DNA of 64,000 bases from JAAZNF01 sp964561025 (lineage in GTDB: Bacteria; Myxococcota; B64-G9), in assembly GCA_964561025.1 (NCBI GenBank), contig CAZLNM010000004.1:1-64000 (forward strand), read 5' to 3'. Each line of letters begins with the position of its first letter. Positions within the stretch are counted from its first letter, which is position 1. A program made the translations under genes and the position numbers. Shown here piece by piece: positions 25,395 to 34,295 of the stretch. Below the pieces are notes generated by a model. The model ran no database searches and was not told the origin of the DNA. It saw only the letters and a list, made by a program, of their open reading frames with translations.

Positions 25395-26521
25395 ACCAGC
25401 GGCCTCAGGTCGACGGTGTGCTCTTTCTGGCCGTGATGGCCTTGCTGGCGTTCGGGCTCATCATGGTCTACAGCAGCAGCGCGGTGTTCGCCGAGGACCG
25501 CTACGGTGATGCCTTTTTCTTCGTCAAGCGGCAGGTGGTCTTCGTCGCCCTGGGGCTTGTGGCCATGCTGGCCGCGTTGCGGTTCGGGTACCAGCGCCTG
25601 GTGCGGCTGGGGTTTGCGCTGCTCCTCTTTACCGTGGTCCTGCTGGTGCTGGTGTTGATCCCGGGGCTGGGCAGCACCGCCGGCGGCTCCTCGCGCTGGC
25701 TCCGGGTGGGCTCGTTCGGGTTCCAACCCGGAGAGCTGGCCAAGATCACCTTCGTGATCTTCCTGGCGGTTTCGCTGACCCGGCGCAAGGAGCACATCCG
25801 GGCCTTCTCGGCCGGGTTCATGCCGCACCTCGTCATCGCGGGCGTCTTGATCGTGCTGCTCCTGGGGCAGCCGGACTTCGGCACGGCCGCTACGCTGGCC
25901 ATGCTGTTGTTCTTCATGCTCTTCGTGGCGGGCACTCGTCTGAGCTACATCCTGGCGTCGGCGCTGGCCGCCCTGCCGATGGCCTACCTGTTGATCGTGG
26001 GCGAGGGGTACCGGATGCGAAGGCTTCTCGCCTTCCTGGACCCCTGGAGCGATCGGCTGGACAAGGGCTACCAGGTGACCGAGAGCCTCATCTCCTTCGG
26101 TTCCGGCGGCCTGGTCGGCCTGGGGCTGGGCGAGGGGAAGCACAAGCTCTTCTTCCTGCCGGCCGCGCACACCGATTTCGTGTTCTCGATGGTGGGGGAG
26201 GAGCTGGGTTTCGTCGGCGCCCTGTTGGTGCTCGGTCTGTTCACGGTGGTGGTCTGGCGCGGGCTGCGCGCCGCGCTGCGGGCGCCGGACCTCTTCGGGA
26301 CCTACCTGGCGTTCGGCCTGACCGCGCTGATCGCGCTGCAAGTGCTGATCAACGTGGGCGTGGTGGTGGGGCTGCTGCCCACCAAGGGACTGACGCTGCC
26401 GTTCTTCAGTTACGGCGGCAGCTCGATGATCTGCATGTTGTTCGCCGCCGGGCTCCTGCTGCACGTGTCCGGCAGCGGCTCGGCATCCAGCCAGGTCGAG
26501 TCGAAGCTGACCTGGCCATGA
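25391..26521 (+). CDS. ftsW: Septal peptidoglycan glycosyltransferase FtsW
   Basis: A 376-residue SEDS-family protein with about ten membrane helices. Family signatures are LIMVYSSSAVFAEDRYGD near residues 19-36, SRWLRVGSFGFQPGELAKI near 98-116, LLGQPDFGTAATL, and PTKGLTLPFFSYGGSSMI near the end. It polymerises lipid II with FtsI as partner transpeptidase. The start is ATG 25391, overlapping the murD stop. The longer open frame upstream is only the shadow of murD. It overlaps murG by ATGA. Confidence 0.95.
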   Translation: MNQRPQVDGVLFLAVMALLAFGLIMVYSSSAVFAEDRYGDAFFFVKRQVVFVALGLVAMLAALRFGYQRLVRLGFALLLFTVVLLVLVLIPGLGSTAGGSSRWLRVGSFGFQPGELAKITFVIFLAVSLTRRKEHIRAFSAGFMPHLVIAGVLIVLLLGQPDFGTAATLAMLLFFMLFVAGTRLSYILASALAALPMAYLLIVGEGYRMRRLLAFLDPWSDRLDKGYQVTESLISFGSGGLVGLGLGEGKHKLFFLPAAHTDFVFSMVGEELGFVGALLVLGLFTVVVWRGLRAALRAPDLFGTYLAFGLTALIALQVLINVGVVVGLLPTKGLTLPFFSYGGSSMICMLFAAGLLLHVSGSGSASSQVESKLTWP

Positions 26522-27651
26522 AGGGAGTCGCTCGAGTGGGTCTACGCTTGCTCATCGCCGGTGGAGGAACCGGCGGTCACCTGTTCCCGGGCATCGCCCT
26601 GGCCGAGGCCGCCGTGGCGCGCGGCGAGGGACACCAGATCCTGTTCGTCGGCACCCGCCGCGGGGTCGAGGCCGAGGCCGTCCCCCGCGCGGGATTTCCG
26701 ATCGAGTTCATCGAGGTGGGAGCGCTCAAGGGCCGGGGCGCGCTCGGCTGGCTGCGCGGCCTGCTCGGCATCCCCCGGGCGCTGTGGCAGTCGCGCCGAA
26801 TCCTGCGCGCCTTCCGCCCCGACCTGGTGATCGGTGTCGGCGGGTATGCCTCCGGCCCGGTGCTGCTGTGCGCCTGGCTCCAGCGGCGGCCCACGGTGGT
26901 GCTGGAGCAGAACGCCCTGCCGGGGTTCACCAACCGCGTGCTGGGTCGCCTGGTGCGCCGGGCCTACGTTTCCTTTCCGCAGAGCCTGGAGCACTTTCCG
27001 CGGGGACGCGCGGTGCTAGCCGGAAACCCGGTGCGCCGAAACCTGGTGGAGAGTCTGCGCGAAGCCCCGCAGGCCCCGGCGGGGACAGGCCTGCTGGTGT
27101 TCGGCGGCTCCCAGGGCGCCGCCGTGTTCAACCGCCTGGTGCCCGAGGCGGTGGCGCTTCTGCGCCAGAAGCTGCCGGAGCTGAAGGTGCGGCACCAGAC
27201 CGGCCGCAACGACTTCGAGCGCGTGCGCGCGCGCTACCAGGAGCTGAACCTCAACGTGGACGTGCAGCCCTTCATCCACGACATGGCCGCCGCCTACCAG
27301 GACGCCGCGTTGGTGGTGTGCCGCGCCGGGGCCACCACGGTGGCCGAGCTGGCGCTGTGCCGGAAACCCTCGATCCTGGTGCCGTTCCCCCACGCGGCCG
27401 ACAACCACCAGGAGGTGAACGCCCGCTCCCTGGCCGACGGCGGCGCGGCCGTGCTGATTCGCCAGTCCGACCTGACGCCGGAGAGCCTGGCCCGGGCCGC
27501 CGGCGAACTGCTCATGGATCAGAACCGGCTTCGCCTCATGGCCGAGGCCGCGGCGCGGGTGGCGCGGCCCGATGCGGCGAGCGACATTTTGCAGGACTGC
27601 CTGCGGCTCGTCGGCGCCCGGAGCGATGCCCCGGCGGGAGGCGCGACATGA
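26518..27651 (+). CDS. murG: UDP-GlcNAc:lipid I transferase MurG
   Basis: A 377-residue GT-B glycosyltransferase that makes lipid II on the inner face of the membrane. IAGGGTGGHLFPGIALAEA (about residues 13-31) is the first glycine loop, and GVGGYASGPVLL (about 105-116) is the second family block. EQNALPGFTNRVLGR follows. The UDP-GlcNAc site includes VFGGSQGAAVFN, CRAGATTVAELAL and PFPHAADNHQEVNA. The start at 26518 overlaps ftsW. Leu/Val-rich residues before the glycine loop could permit a later start at GTG 26536. Confidence 0.95.
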   Translation: MKGVARVGLRLLIAGGGTGGHLFPGIALAEAAVARGEGHQILFVGTRRGVEAEAVPRAGFPIEFIEVGALKGRGALGWLRGLLGIPRALWQSRRILRAFRPDLVIGVGGYASGPVLLCAWLQRRPTVVLEQNALPGFTNRVLGRLVRRAYVSFPQSLEHFPRGRAVLAGNPVRRNLVESLREAPQAPAGTGLLVFGGSQGAAVFNRLVPEAVALLRQKLPELKVRHQTGRNDFERVRARYQELNLNVDVQPFIHDMAAAYQDAALVVCRAGATTVAELALCRKPSILVPFPHAADNHQEVNARSLADGGAAVLIRQSDLTPESLARAAGELLMDQNRLRLMAEAAARVARPDAASDILQDCLRLVGARSDAPAGGAT

Positions 27652-29048
27652 TCGGCGCGCGCACCTACCGGGTCCACTTCGTGGGCATCGGCGGCATCGG
27701 GATGAGCGGCATCGCCGAGCTGCTGCTCAACCTGGGGTACCAGGTCAGCGGCTCGGATCTTGCGGAGAACGAGAACGTGACCCGCCTGCGCCAGCTCGGC
27801 GCCCGGGTGCAGGTGGGACATGGCGCTGAGAACCTGACGGAGGCCGACGTGGTGGTGGTGTCCAGCGCCGTCCGGCCGGACAACCCCGAGGTGCTCGCGG
27901 CGCACCAGCGGCGCATCCCCGTCATCCCCCGGGCGGAGATGCTGGCCGAGCTCATGCGCATGAAGCGCGGGATCGCGGTGGCCGGGACGCACGGAAAGAC
28001 CACCACCACCTCGCTGCTCGGCACCGTCCTCTCCGAGGCCGGCCTCGACCCGACCCTGGTCATCGGCGGCCGCCTGAACAGCCTGGGCAGCAACGCCCGG
28101 CTGGGGCGGGGGGAGTACCTGGTGGCCGAGGCCGACGAGAGCGACGGCTCCTTTCTGCGGCTCCAACCCACCCATGCCATCGTGACCAACATCGATCCCG
28201 AACATCTCGATCACTTCCAGACCTTCGAGGCCGAGCAGCAGGCCTTCCTGCAATTCGCCAACCGGGTGCCGTTCTACGGGCTGGTCGTCGCCTGTCAGGA
28301 TCACCCGGTGGTGGCCGCGCTTCTGCCCCGCGTCGGGAAGCGGGTGGTGAGCTACGGCTTCTCGCCCCAGGCCGAGATCCGGGCCCAGGCCGCGACTTTC
28401 GGCGAGCAGGGTTCGAGCTTCGAGGCCTGGCGCGACGGCCAGCGTCTGGGACGGGTGGAGCTGCGCTTGCTGGGCCGGCACAACGTCCAGAACGCGCTGG
28501 CGGTCATCGCCATGGCCGAGGAGATCGGGGTGCCGTTCGAGATCACCGCCCGCGCCCTGGCGGGGTTCCAGGGTGTACAGCGGCGCTTCAGCCTGATCGG
28601 CGAGATCGGTGGCGTCCGGGTGGTGGATGACTACGCGCATCATCCCGAGGAGATCCGGGCCACCCTGGCCGGCGCCCGGCTGTGCCATCCCGAGCGGCGC
28701 CTGGTGGTGGTCTTCCAGCCGCATCGCTTCACCCGCACTCGGGACCTGGGGCCCGCCTTCGGGCCGGCGTTCCAGGATGCGCACGTGGTGCGCCTGCTGG
28801 AGATCTACGCCGCCGGCGAAGCCCCCTTGCCCGGGGTGAGCGGCGCGGGCCTGCTGGCGCACCTTTCGGCGAGCGGGCACCCGGACGCGGAGTTCCTGGG
28901 GACTCCGGCGGCGGCGCTCGACTGGCTGGAAGCAGAGGCACGAGCTGGCGACCTGGTGATCACCATGGGCGCCGGCGACGTGTGGAAACTTGGGCGGGCC
29001 TTGCTCGAACGCTTGCGGCGGCGAGGGGCGGAGGGTAGCGCGTCATGA
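27648..29048 (+). CDS. murC: UDP-MurNAc:L-Ala ligase MurC
   Basis: A 466-residue Mur ligase that starts the peptide stem by adding L-alanine. Visible blocks are VHFVGIGGIGMSGIAELLL (about residues 8-26), the ATP loop VAGTHGKTTTTSLL (about 112-125) and EADESDGSFL. Also clear are TNIDPEHLDHF and, in the C-terminal domain, VVDDYAHHPEEIRATL and FQPHRFTRT. The ATG overlaps the murG stop. In many relatives murB would follow, but here ddl overlaps directly by ATGA. Confidence 0.97.
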   Translation: MIGARTYRVHFVGIGGIGMSGIAELLLNLGYQVSGSDLAENENVTRLRQLGARVQVGHGAENLTEADVVVVSSAVRPDNPEVLAAHQRRIPVIPRAEMLAELMRMKRGIAVAGTHGKTTTTSLLGTVLSEAGLDPTLVIGGRLNSLGSNARLGRGEYLVAEADESDGSFLRLQPTHAIVTNIDPEHLDHFQTFEAEQQAFLQFANRVPFYGLVVACQDHPVVAALLPRVGKRVVSYGFSPQAEIRAQAATFGEQGSSFEAWRDGQRLGRVELRLLGRHNVQNALAVIAMAEEIGVPFEITARALAGFQGVQRRFSLIGEIGGVRVVDDYAHHPEEIRATLAGARLCHPERRLVVVFQPHRFTRTRDLGPAFGPAFQDAHVVRLLEIYAAGEAPLPGVSGAGLLAHLSASGHPDAEFLGTPAAALDWLEAEARAGDLVITMGAGDVWKLGRALLERLRRRGAEGSAS

Positions 29049-29971
29049 ACTACAAGGACCGGCACATCGGTGTCTTGCTGGGCGGGCACAACGCCGAACA
29101 CGAGGTGTCGCTGCGCACCGGCGCGGCACTGGCCAAGGCCCTGCGCGGTCGCGGCTACCGGGTGACGGAAGTCCCCGTCGAGGCCGATCTGCCCGAGACG
29201 CTCCGGCGCCAGGGCATCGAGGTGGCCGTGTTGGCCGTGCACGGGCGCTTCTTCGAGGACGGCTGTCTGCAAGGCCTGCTGGAGATGATGCGCATCCCGT
29301 ACACCGGCTCCGGGGTGCTGGCCTCCGCGCTGGCCATGGACAAGGTGGCCGCCAAGAAGGTGTTTCGCGAGGGCCGCCTGCCGGTGGCCGAGGAGGTGGT
29401 GGTCGATCCGGCGCGGGCCGAGTCGTTCGAGCCTTCCAGTATTCCATTCCCCTTCCCGGTGGTGGTGAAGCCCGCGCGCGAGGGCTCCAGCGTGGGCGTG
29501 AGCATGGTGGCCGAGCCGGCCGCTCTGCGCGAGGCGCTGCGCCTGGCGGCCCGTTATGCCGGGGACATCCTGATCGAGCGGCGCATCTTCGGCCGGGAGA
29601 TGAACATCGCCATTCTGGACGGGGAGCCGCTGGGCGTGCTGGAGGTCGTTCCCGGGGACGACTTCTACTCCTACCAGGCCAAGTACCAGTCCCAGGGGCG
29701 CACCCGTTACCTGTTCCCGGCCCCGGTGGAGAAACCCGTCGAAGCGAGGCTGCGGGAGCTGGCGGCCGAGGCGCACCGCCGCCTGGGGTGCAGCGGGGTG
29801 AGCCGCGTGGAAATCCTGCTGGATCGGCAGGGTGGCATGTTCCTCCTGGAGGTCAACACTCTGCCGGGCATGACCGAGGCCAGCCTGGTCCCCAAGATCG
29901 CCGCCGGCGCGGGATTGTCCTTCGAGGACCTCGCGGAACGGATCCTGGCGGGTGCCCGTCTGCAGGCCTGA
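29045..29971 (+). CDS. ddl: D-alanine--D-alanine ligase
   Basis: A 308-residue ATP-grasp enzyme that makes the D-Ala-D-Ala substrate of MurF. Visible family features are VLLGGHNAEHEVSLRTG (about residues 10-26), LAVHGRFFEDGCLQGLLEM (about 73-91), PYTGSGVLASALAMDK, and VVKPAREGSSVGV. The metal-binding end reads EVNTLPGMTEASLVP. Length is typical of DdlB. It lies between murC and ftsQ and precedes ftsQ by ten bases. Confidence 0.95.
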   Translation: MNYKDRHIGVLLGGHNAEHEVSLRTGAALAKALRGRGYRVTEVPVEADLPETLRRQGIEVAVLAVHGRFFEDGCLQGLLEMMRIPYTGSGVLASALAMDKVAAKKVFREGRLPVAEEVVVDPARAESFEPSSIPFPFPVVVKPAREGSSVGVSMVAEPAALREALRLAARYAGDILIERRIFGREMNIAILDGEPLGVLEVVPGDDFYSYQAKYQSQGRTRYLFPAPVEKPVEARLRELAAEAHRRLGCSGVSRVEILLDRQGGMFLLEVNTLPGMTEASLVPKIAAGAGLSFEDLAERILAGARLQA

Positions 29972-29981
29972 AGGAGGAGTC

Positions 29982-30851
29982 GTGACGCGGAGGAACCGCA
30001 GACGTCTGAACCCCGAGGAGCGCAGCGCCCGGCGCTCCTGGAGGCTGCGTACCCTGGTGTGGGGGCCCCTGCGGTTGTTGGGCCTGGCCTGCATCGGCGT
30101 CGCCCTGGGGGTGGGCGCCTTCGCGCTGGAGCGCTTCCTGCGCAGCTCCCCGGCGCTGACCATCCGGGTGCTGGAGGTTCGCGGCGTCGGGATGACGCGG
30201 CCGGAGAGCTTGCTGCGAGCCGCGGGCCTGCAAGAAGGCCAGAACATCTTCTCGGTCGACGAGGTGGCCGCCGCCCGGCGGATACGGAACCATCCCTGGA
30301 TCCGCTACGCCCGGGTCCACCGGGTTGTCCCGGATCGTATCGTGGTGGAGGTCGAGGAGTTTCAGGCCGCGGCCCTGGTGAACCTGGATGGGTTCTACTT
30401 TCTCGACTCCAGCGGCGAGATCTTCAAGCGTTGGCAGGCGGGGGAGCCGGCGGATCTGCCGGTGATCTCCGGTGTCTCGAGAGAGATGGTGCAGCAGGAT
30501 CCGCTGCGCGCTCAGGAGCGGCTGCGAGAGGCGCTGCTTACGATCCACCACCTCGAGGGCCAGGCCTGCCTGACGGGGCTGCGGGTGGCCGAGATCCACC
30601 ATGATGAGCTTCTGGGCATCTCGGCCGTGCTGGATCCCGGCGCTCGCGTGGTGCACCTGGGGCCACCTCCGGTGGCGGAGCGCCTGCCGCGGTTGTGTCA
30701 GGTGCTGGCCCAGTTGAAAAAGATGCGGGCCGAGGCGGACGAGATCCGTCTGGTCCGCGCTGGCCGGTCGGAGTGGATCGGGGTGCAACTCGCCGCGGTG
30801 GCTATCGGCGATGCCGGAACGAACAAGAATCTGGAACTTCGGACGAGGTGA
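29982..30851 (+). CDS. ftsQ: Cell division protein FtsQ
   Basis: A 289-residue bitopic protein: very basic N-terminus, one membrane helix (about residues 30-50), a POTRA domain (IRVLEVRGVGMTRPESLLRAAG, about 66-87), then the FtsQ beta domain. It links early and late divisome proteins and binds FtsL/FtsB. GTG 29982 is chosen because AAGGAGGAG lies directly upstream. An in-frame ATG at 29952 lies inside ddl and lacks a site. The stop is five bases from ftsA. Confidence 0.92.
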   Translation: MTRRNRRRLNPEERSARRSWRLRTLVWGPLRLLGLACIGVALGVGAFALERFLRSSPALTIRVLEVRGVGMTRPESLLRAAGLQEGQNIFSVDEVAAARRIRNHPWIRYARVHRVVPDRIVVEVEEFQAAALVNLDGFYFLDSSGEIFKRWQAGEPADLPVISGVSREMVQQDPLRAQERLREALLTIHHLEGQACLTGLRVAEIHHDELLGISAVLDPGARVVHLGPPPVAERLPRLCQVLAQLKKMRAEADEIRLVRAGRSEWIGVQLAAVAIGDAGTNKNLELRTR

Positions 30852-30855
30852 GGCA

Positions 30856-32088
30856 ATGGCCAAGAACAGCGAGATCCTGGTGGGACTGGACATCGGCACG
30901 ACCAAGATTTGCGCCGTGGTCGGCGAGGTGCGCGAGGGCGGCGCCGTGGATGTGGTGGGCATCGGCTCGGCGCCATCGCGCGGTCTGCGCAAGGGCGTGG
31001 TGGTGGACATCAAGAGCACGGTGGCCTCCATCCAGCAAGCCATCTCCGAAGCCGAGATGATGGCCGGCTGCGAGATCAAGAGCGCCTACGTCGGGATCGC
31101 CGGCAGCCACATCAAGGGCGTCAACTCGCAGGGTATCGTGGCGCTCAAGGACAAGGAGGTCACGCCCTCCGACATCCGGCGCGTGATCGACGCCGCCCGG
31201 GCGGTGGTCATCCCCCTCGACCAGGAGGTCATCCACGTGCTTCCGCAGGAGTACGTGATCGACAACCAGGACGGCATCAAGGAGCCGCTGGGGATGAGCG
31301 GGGTGCGCCTGGAGGCGCGGGTGCACCTGGTCACCGCGGCCTGCAGCTCGGCGCAGAACCTGGTCAAGTGCGCCAATCAGGTGGGCCTGGACGTGGCCGA
31401 CATCGCCCTCCAGCCGCTGGCCTCGGCCATGGCGGTGCTCAACGACGACGAGCGCGACCTGGGTGTGGTGCTGATCGACATCGGCGGGGGCACCACCGAC
31501 ATCGCGGTGTTCGTGAACGGCAGCATCGTCTACACGGTGGTGCTGCCGCTGGGCGGCAACCAGATCACCAGCGACATCTCCATCGGCCTGCGCACGCCGG
31601 CGCTCGAGGCCGAGAACCTCAAGATGCGGCACGGCTGCGCCCTGGCCTCGCTGGTGGACAAGGAGGAGACCATCGAGGTGCCCTCGGTCGGGGGACGCAA
31701 CGCCCGCTCCATGTCCCGCCAGATCCTGTGCGAGATCGTGGAACCGCGGGTGGAGGAGATCTTCGGCCTGGTGCAACGAGAGATCCAGCGCTCGGGGTAC
31801 GCCGATCTGCTGGCCTCGGGCGTGGTCATCACCGGCGGAACCTCCATCATGGAGGGCATCCCCGAGCTAGCCGAGGAGGTCCTGGGCATGCCGGTGCGCC
31901 GCGGCATCCCCGAGCGAGTGGGTGGGCTCACCGACGTGGTGCGCTCGCCCATCTACTCCACTGGCGTGGGGTTGGTGCTCTACGGTCGGGATCACCTGGG
32001 CAACAAGTTCTTCCCCGTGCGTCCCGATCGCAACCTGTACGGGCGGATCCGGCAGCGGATGCAGACCTGGATCCGAGACTTTTTCTGA
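30856..32088 (+). CDS. ftsA: Cell division protein FtsA
   Basis: A 410-residue actin-like ATPase that tethers FtsZ to the membrane. VGLDIGTTKICAVVGEV (about residues 9-25) is the phosphate-1 loop, and the SHUT-domain region holds AYVGIAGSHIKG. LIDIGGGTTDIAVF (about 206-219) is phosphate-2, and GVVITGGTSIMEGI is the adenosine motif. The C-terminus ends in an amphipathic segment (RQRMQTWIRDFF), the membrane-targeting helix. ATG 30856 follows AGGTGAGG. An upstream in-frame ATG at 30811 lies in ftsQ and is rejected. Confidence 0.97.
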   Translation: MAKNSEILVGLDIGTTKICAVVGEVREGGAVDVVGIGSAPSRGLRKGVVVDIKSTVASIQQAISEAEMMAGCEIKSAYVGIAGSHIKGVNSQGIVALKDKEVTPSDIRRVIDAARAVVIPLDQEVIHVLPQEYVIDNQDGIKEPLGMSGVRLEARVHLVTAACSSAQNLVKCANQVGLDVADIALQPLASAMAVLNDDERDLGVVLIDIGGGTTDIAVFVNGSIVYTVVLPLGGNQITSDISIGLRTPALEAENLKMRHGCALASLVDKEETIEVPSVGGRNARSMSRQILCEIVEPRVEEIFGLVQREIQRSGYADLLASGVVITGGTSIMEGIPELAEEVLGMPVRRGIPERVGGLTDVVRSPIYSTGVGLVLYGRDHLGNKFFPVRPDRNLYGRIRQRMQTWIRDFF

Positions 32089-32156
32089 ACCTGAAACCCA
32101 GGGGCCTCGAGCCCCAAACCTTGGACCGCGCGCGCGGCCCGAAAACGGAGGGAGCC

Positions 32157-33407
32157 ATGATCGAACTGATGGGAGTCGAACAGACCGGTGCCAGGATCCG
32201 GGTGGTGGGAGTCGGCGGGGGAGGCGGCAACGCCTTGAACACCATGGTGAAGAGCGGGTTGCAGGGCGTGGTCTTCGTGGCCTGCAACACCGACGCGCAA
32301 GCCCTGGCCCAGAACGCGGCCGAGATCAAGATCCAGATGGGCGAGAACCTGACCCGAGGCCTCGGCGCCGGGGCCAACCCCGAGATCGGCCGCAGCGCCG
32401 CCATGGAGTCGAAGGACCGCCTGGCCGAGGTGCTCGAGGGCGCCGACATGGTGTTTGTCACCGCCGGCATGGGCGGCGGCACGGGCACCGGGGGCGCCCC
32501 GGTGGTGGCGGAGGTGGCGCGCTCGCTGGGGTGCCTCACGGTGGGCGTGGTCACCCGGCCCTTCGTCTTCGAGGGACGGCGCCGGGCCCGTCAGGCCGAG
32601 GAGGGCATCAAGGCCCTCAAACAATCGGTGGACACGCTGATCACCATCCCCAACCAGAAGCTCATCGACCTGGCCGGAGAGAACACGGCCCTGCTGGACG
32701 CCTTCACCCGAGTGGACCAGATCCTGCTGAACGCGGTGCGCGGGATCAGCGATCTGGTGACCGTGCCCGGCATGATCAACGTGGACTTCGCCGACGTGCG
32801 CACCGTGATGCAGAACCGGGGCATGGCGCTCATGGGCACCGGCGCCGCCACCGGCTCCAACCGGGCCCTGGAAGCGGCCCACCAGGCGGTCAACTCGCCG
32901 CTGCTGGCCGAAGTGGCCATTCAGGGCGCCACCGGCATCCTGCTGAACATCAGCGGCGGGCCCGACCTGCGGCTGTACGAGGTCAACGAGGCGGCCACCT
33001 TCATCCAGGAGCAGGTCCACGAGGAGGCCAACATCATCCTGGGCTCGGTGATCGATCCCAACATGAAGGACGAGATCAAGATCACCGTGATCGCCACCGG
33101 GTTCGAGACCTGCCCCGAGCTGCTGTCGGAGCGGCCGCGCCTGGGCGCGCAGGCGGACGAGAACCTGGACATCCCCACCATCATCCGGCGTAACCAGCGG
33201 CACAACGAGCTCCAGAGCGCGCCCCCGCCGGTCCTGGAGAGGGTGCCGCTGGCCCGGCCGGCCCCGGCGCGAACGGCGCTCCGCGAGCCGGCCCGCGACG
33301 CCGCCCGCACGGTGGAGTCCCAGGCGGCCACGGCGGCCTTCAACTCGGTCTCGATCGAGGAGGAGGAGTACGACGTCCCCACCTTCCTGCGCCGCCCGGA
33401 CCGGTGA
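32157..33407 (+). CDS. ftsZ: Cell division GTPase FtsZ
   Basis: A 416-residue tubulin homologue forming the Z ring. VVGVGGGGGNALNTM (about residues 15-29), NTDAQAL, GAGANPEIGR, the tubulin signature GMGGGTGTGGAP (about 104-115) and the T7-loop region NVDFADVRTVM are intact. After the core there are two similar short motifs: D-I-P-T-I-I-R-R (about 340-347) and D-V-P-T-F-L-R-R near the last residues. A Pro/Ala/Arg-rich linker separates them. The terminal copy is the usual peptide for FtsA and other partners. GGAGGGAG precedes the ATG. Confidence 0.98.
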   Translation: MIELMGVEQTGARIRVVGVGGGGGNALNTMVKSGLQGVVFVACNTDAQALAQNAAEIKIQMGENLTRGLGAGANPEIGRSAAMESKDRLAEVLEGADMVFVTAGMGGGTGTGGAPVVAEVARSLGCLTVGVVTRPFVFEGRRRARQAEEGIKALKQSVDTLITIPNQKLIDLAGENTALLDAFTRVDQILLNAVRGISDLVTVPGMINVDFADVRTVMQNRGMALMGTGAATGSNRALEAAHQAVNSPLLAEVAIQGATGILLNISGGPDLRLYEVNEAATFIQEQVHEEANIILGSVIDPNMKDEIKITVIATGFETCPELLSERPRLGAQADENLDIPTIIRRNQRHNELQSAPPPVLERVPLARPAPARTALREPARDAARTVESQAATAAFNSVSIEEEEYDVPTFLRRPDR

Positions 33408-33711
33408 TCGTTTGCGGCGTGTGGCCGCAACGACAACACGTCATCCGCCACGCAGGTGCGGCTGTTCTTTGTTGAGCCGGTGAATCGCGCGGATGCGCCA
33501 GGCCGCTTGCTCTTTTGGTATTGCAGCCTGGCCTTGCATGTCCTGTCTTGCGAAGAAGGGTGCTCTCAAATCGCGGACCTCTCGGACGGTCGAGAAAAAT
33601 GGTCACGCGCACGAAGCGGGTCTATGGGGGGATGAGATACGCAATCTCCCTGCCGAGAAGGATCGACCGCTGAAATTTTTCAGGTTGGCGACGAAGAGAA
33701 GCGGAGCGAAC
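33408..33711. other. Intergenic region after ftsZ
   Basis: About 300 bases without a credible gene. A 7-base-pair hairpin (TTGCGGC 33412-33418, GCCGCAA 33424-33430, five-base loop) follows the ftsZ stop at once, without a T run. It may protect the transcript end or be Rho-associated. The rest is lower in GC and shows no coding bias; a 96-codon plus-strand frame here is not believed. Confidence 0.6.
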
Positions 33712-33750
33712 GCCTGCCGAGTCAGCCTGCGGACTCGGCGGGCTTCTTCT
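33712..33750 (+). terminator. Probable terminator between ftsZ and the ExbD gene
   Basis: GCCTGCCGAGTC (33712-33723) pairs with GACTCGGCGGGC (33732-33743) over 12 positions with one G-T wobble and an eight-base loop. TTCTTCT follows on the plus strand. It would stop dcw transcription. It overlaps the stop codon of the convergent ExbD-like gene, for which there is no T tail. Confidence 0.6.
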
Positions 33751-34285
33751 GGGCGCCGCCCGTGGGCAGCACCGCGAAGTTGATGTTGGTGTAGCCGACC
33801 GAGGTGCAGGTGAACATGACCTTCTTGAGCACCCGGAAGGGGATCTGCTTGTCGCCCTGGATGATGATCTGCCCTGAGAACTGCTGGTTGGGGTGCAGCG
33901 ACTGGTAGTTGCGCTTGAGGTTGTTCAACCTCTCGGAGAGGTCGGCGATCTCGAAGTTCTCGTCTTCGGCGATGTCGTCCATCTTGCCCACGCTCTGGCC
34001 CTCGATGACCACCTGTCCGGCGCCGATGATGACCACCGGAGCCTGTTCGAGGGTGTCGGACTTCTCGGCCTTGGGCAGCTCGATGTCCTTCTGGATGAAC
34101 AGAATCTCGCCCGAGGTGGAGAAGGTCATGAGCAGGAAGATGACCAGGGTGACGAACATGTCGATCATGGGGGTCAGGTTGAGCGACACGTCGTAGCTGG
34201 CGCTCTTCTTGCGGGCCAGGTGTTTCTTGGCGTACTTGAGCTTGACCGAGTTGAGCAGGTGCGGAGCGGGTTTCTTGATGGGCAT
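33722..34285 (-). CDS. ExbD/TolR-family motor-complex protein (second copy)
   Basis: A 187-residue bitopic protein. A basic N-terminus is followed by the family's single membrane helix with the essential aspartate (LTPMIDMFVTLVIFLLM, about residues 38-54). A periplasmic domain ends in VLKKVMFTCTSVGYTNINFAV, the usual TolR/ExbD fold. With a TolQ/ExbB partner such proteins use the proton gradient to do work in the envelope. It lies ten bases downstream of the first ExbD-like gene and has GGGAGG before the ATG. The 25-residue lysine-rich N-terminus is longer than usual. Confidence 0.9.
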   Translation of the reverse strand: MPIKKPAPHLLNSVKLKYAKKHLARKKSASYDVSLNLTPMIDMFVTLVIFLLMTFSTSGEILFIQKDIELPKAEKSDTLEQAPVVIIGAGQVVIEGQSVGKMDDIAEDENFEIADLSERLNNLKRNYQSLHPNQQFSGQIIIQGDKQIPFRVLKKVMFTCTSVGYTNINFAVLPTGGAQKKPAESAG

Positions 34286-34295
34286 GGCGTCCTCC

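Noticed and set aside
33493..33783. A 96-codon plus-strand frame after ftsZ
   Set aside because: No ribosome site, no codon bias, and it runs into the ExbD-like gene on the other strand.
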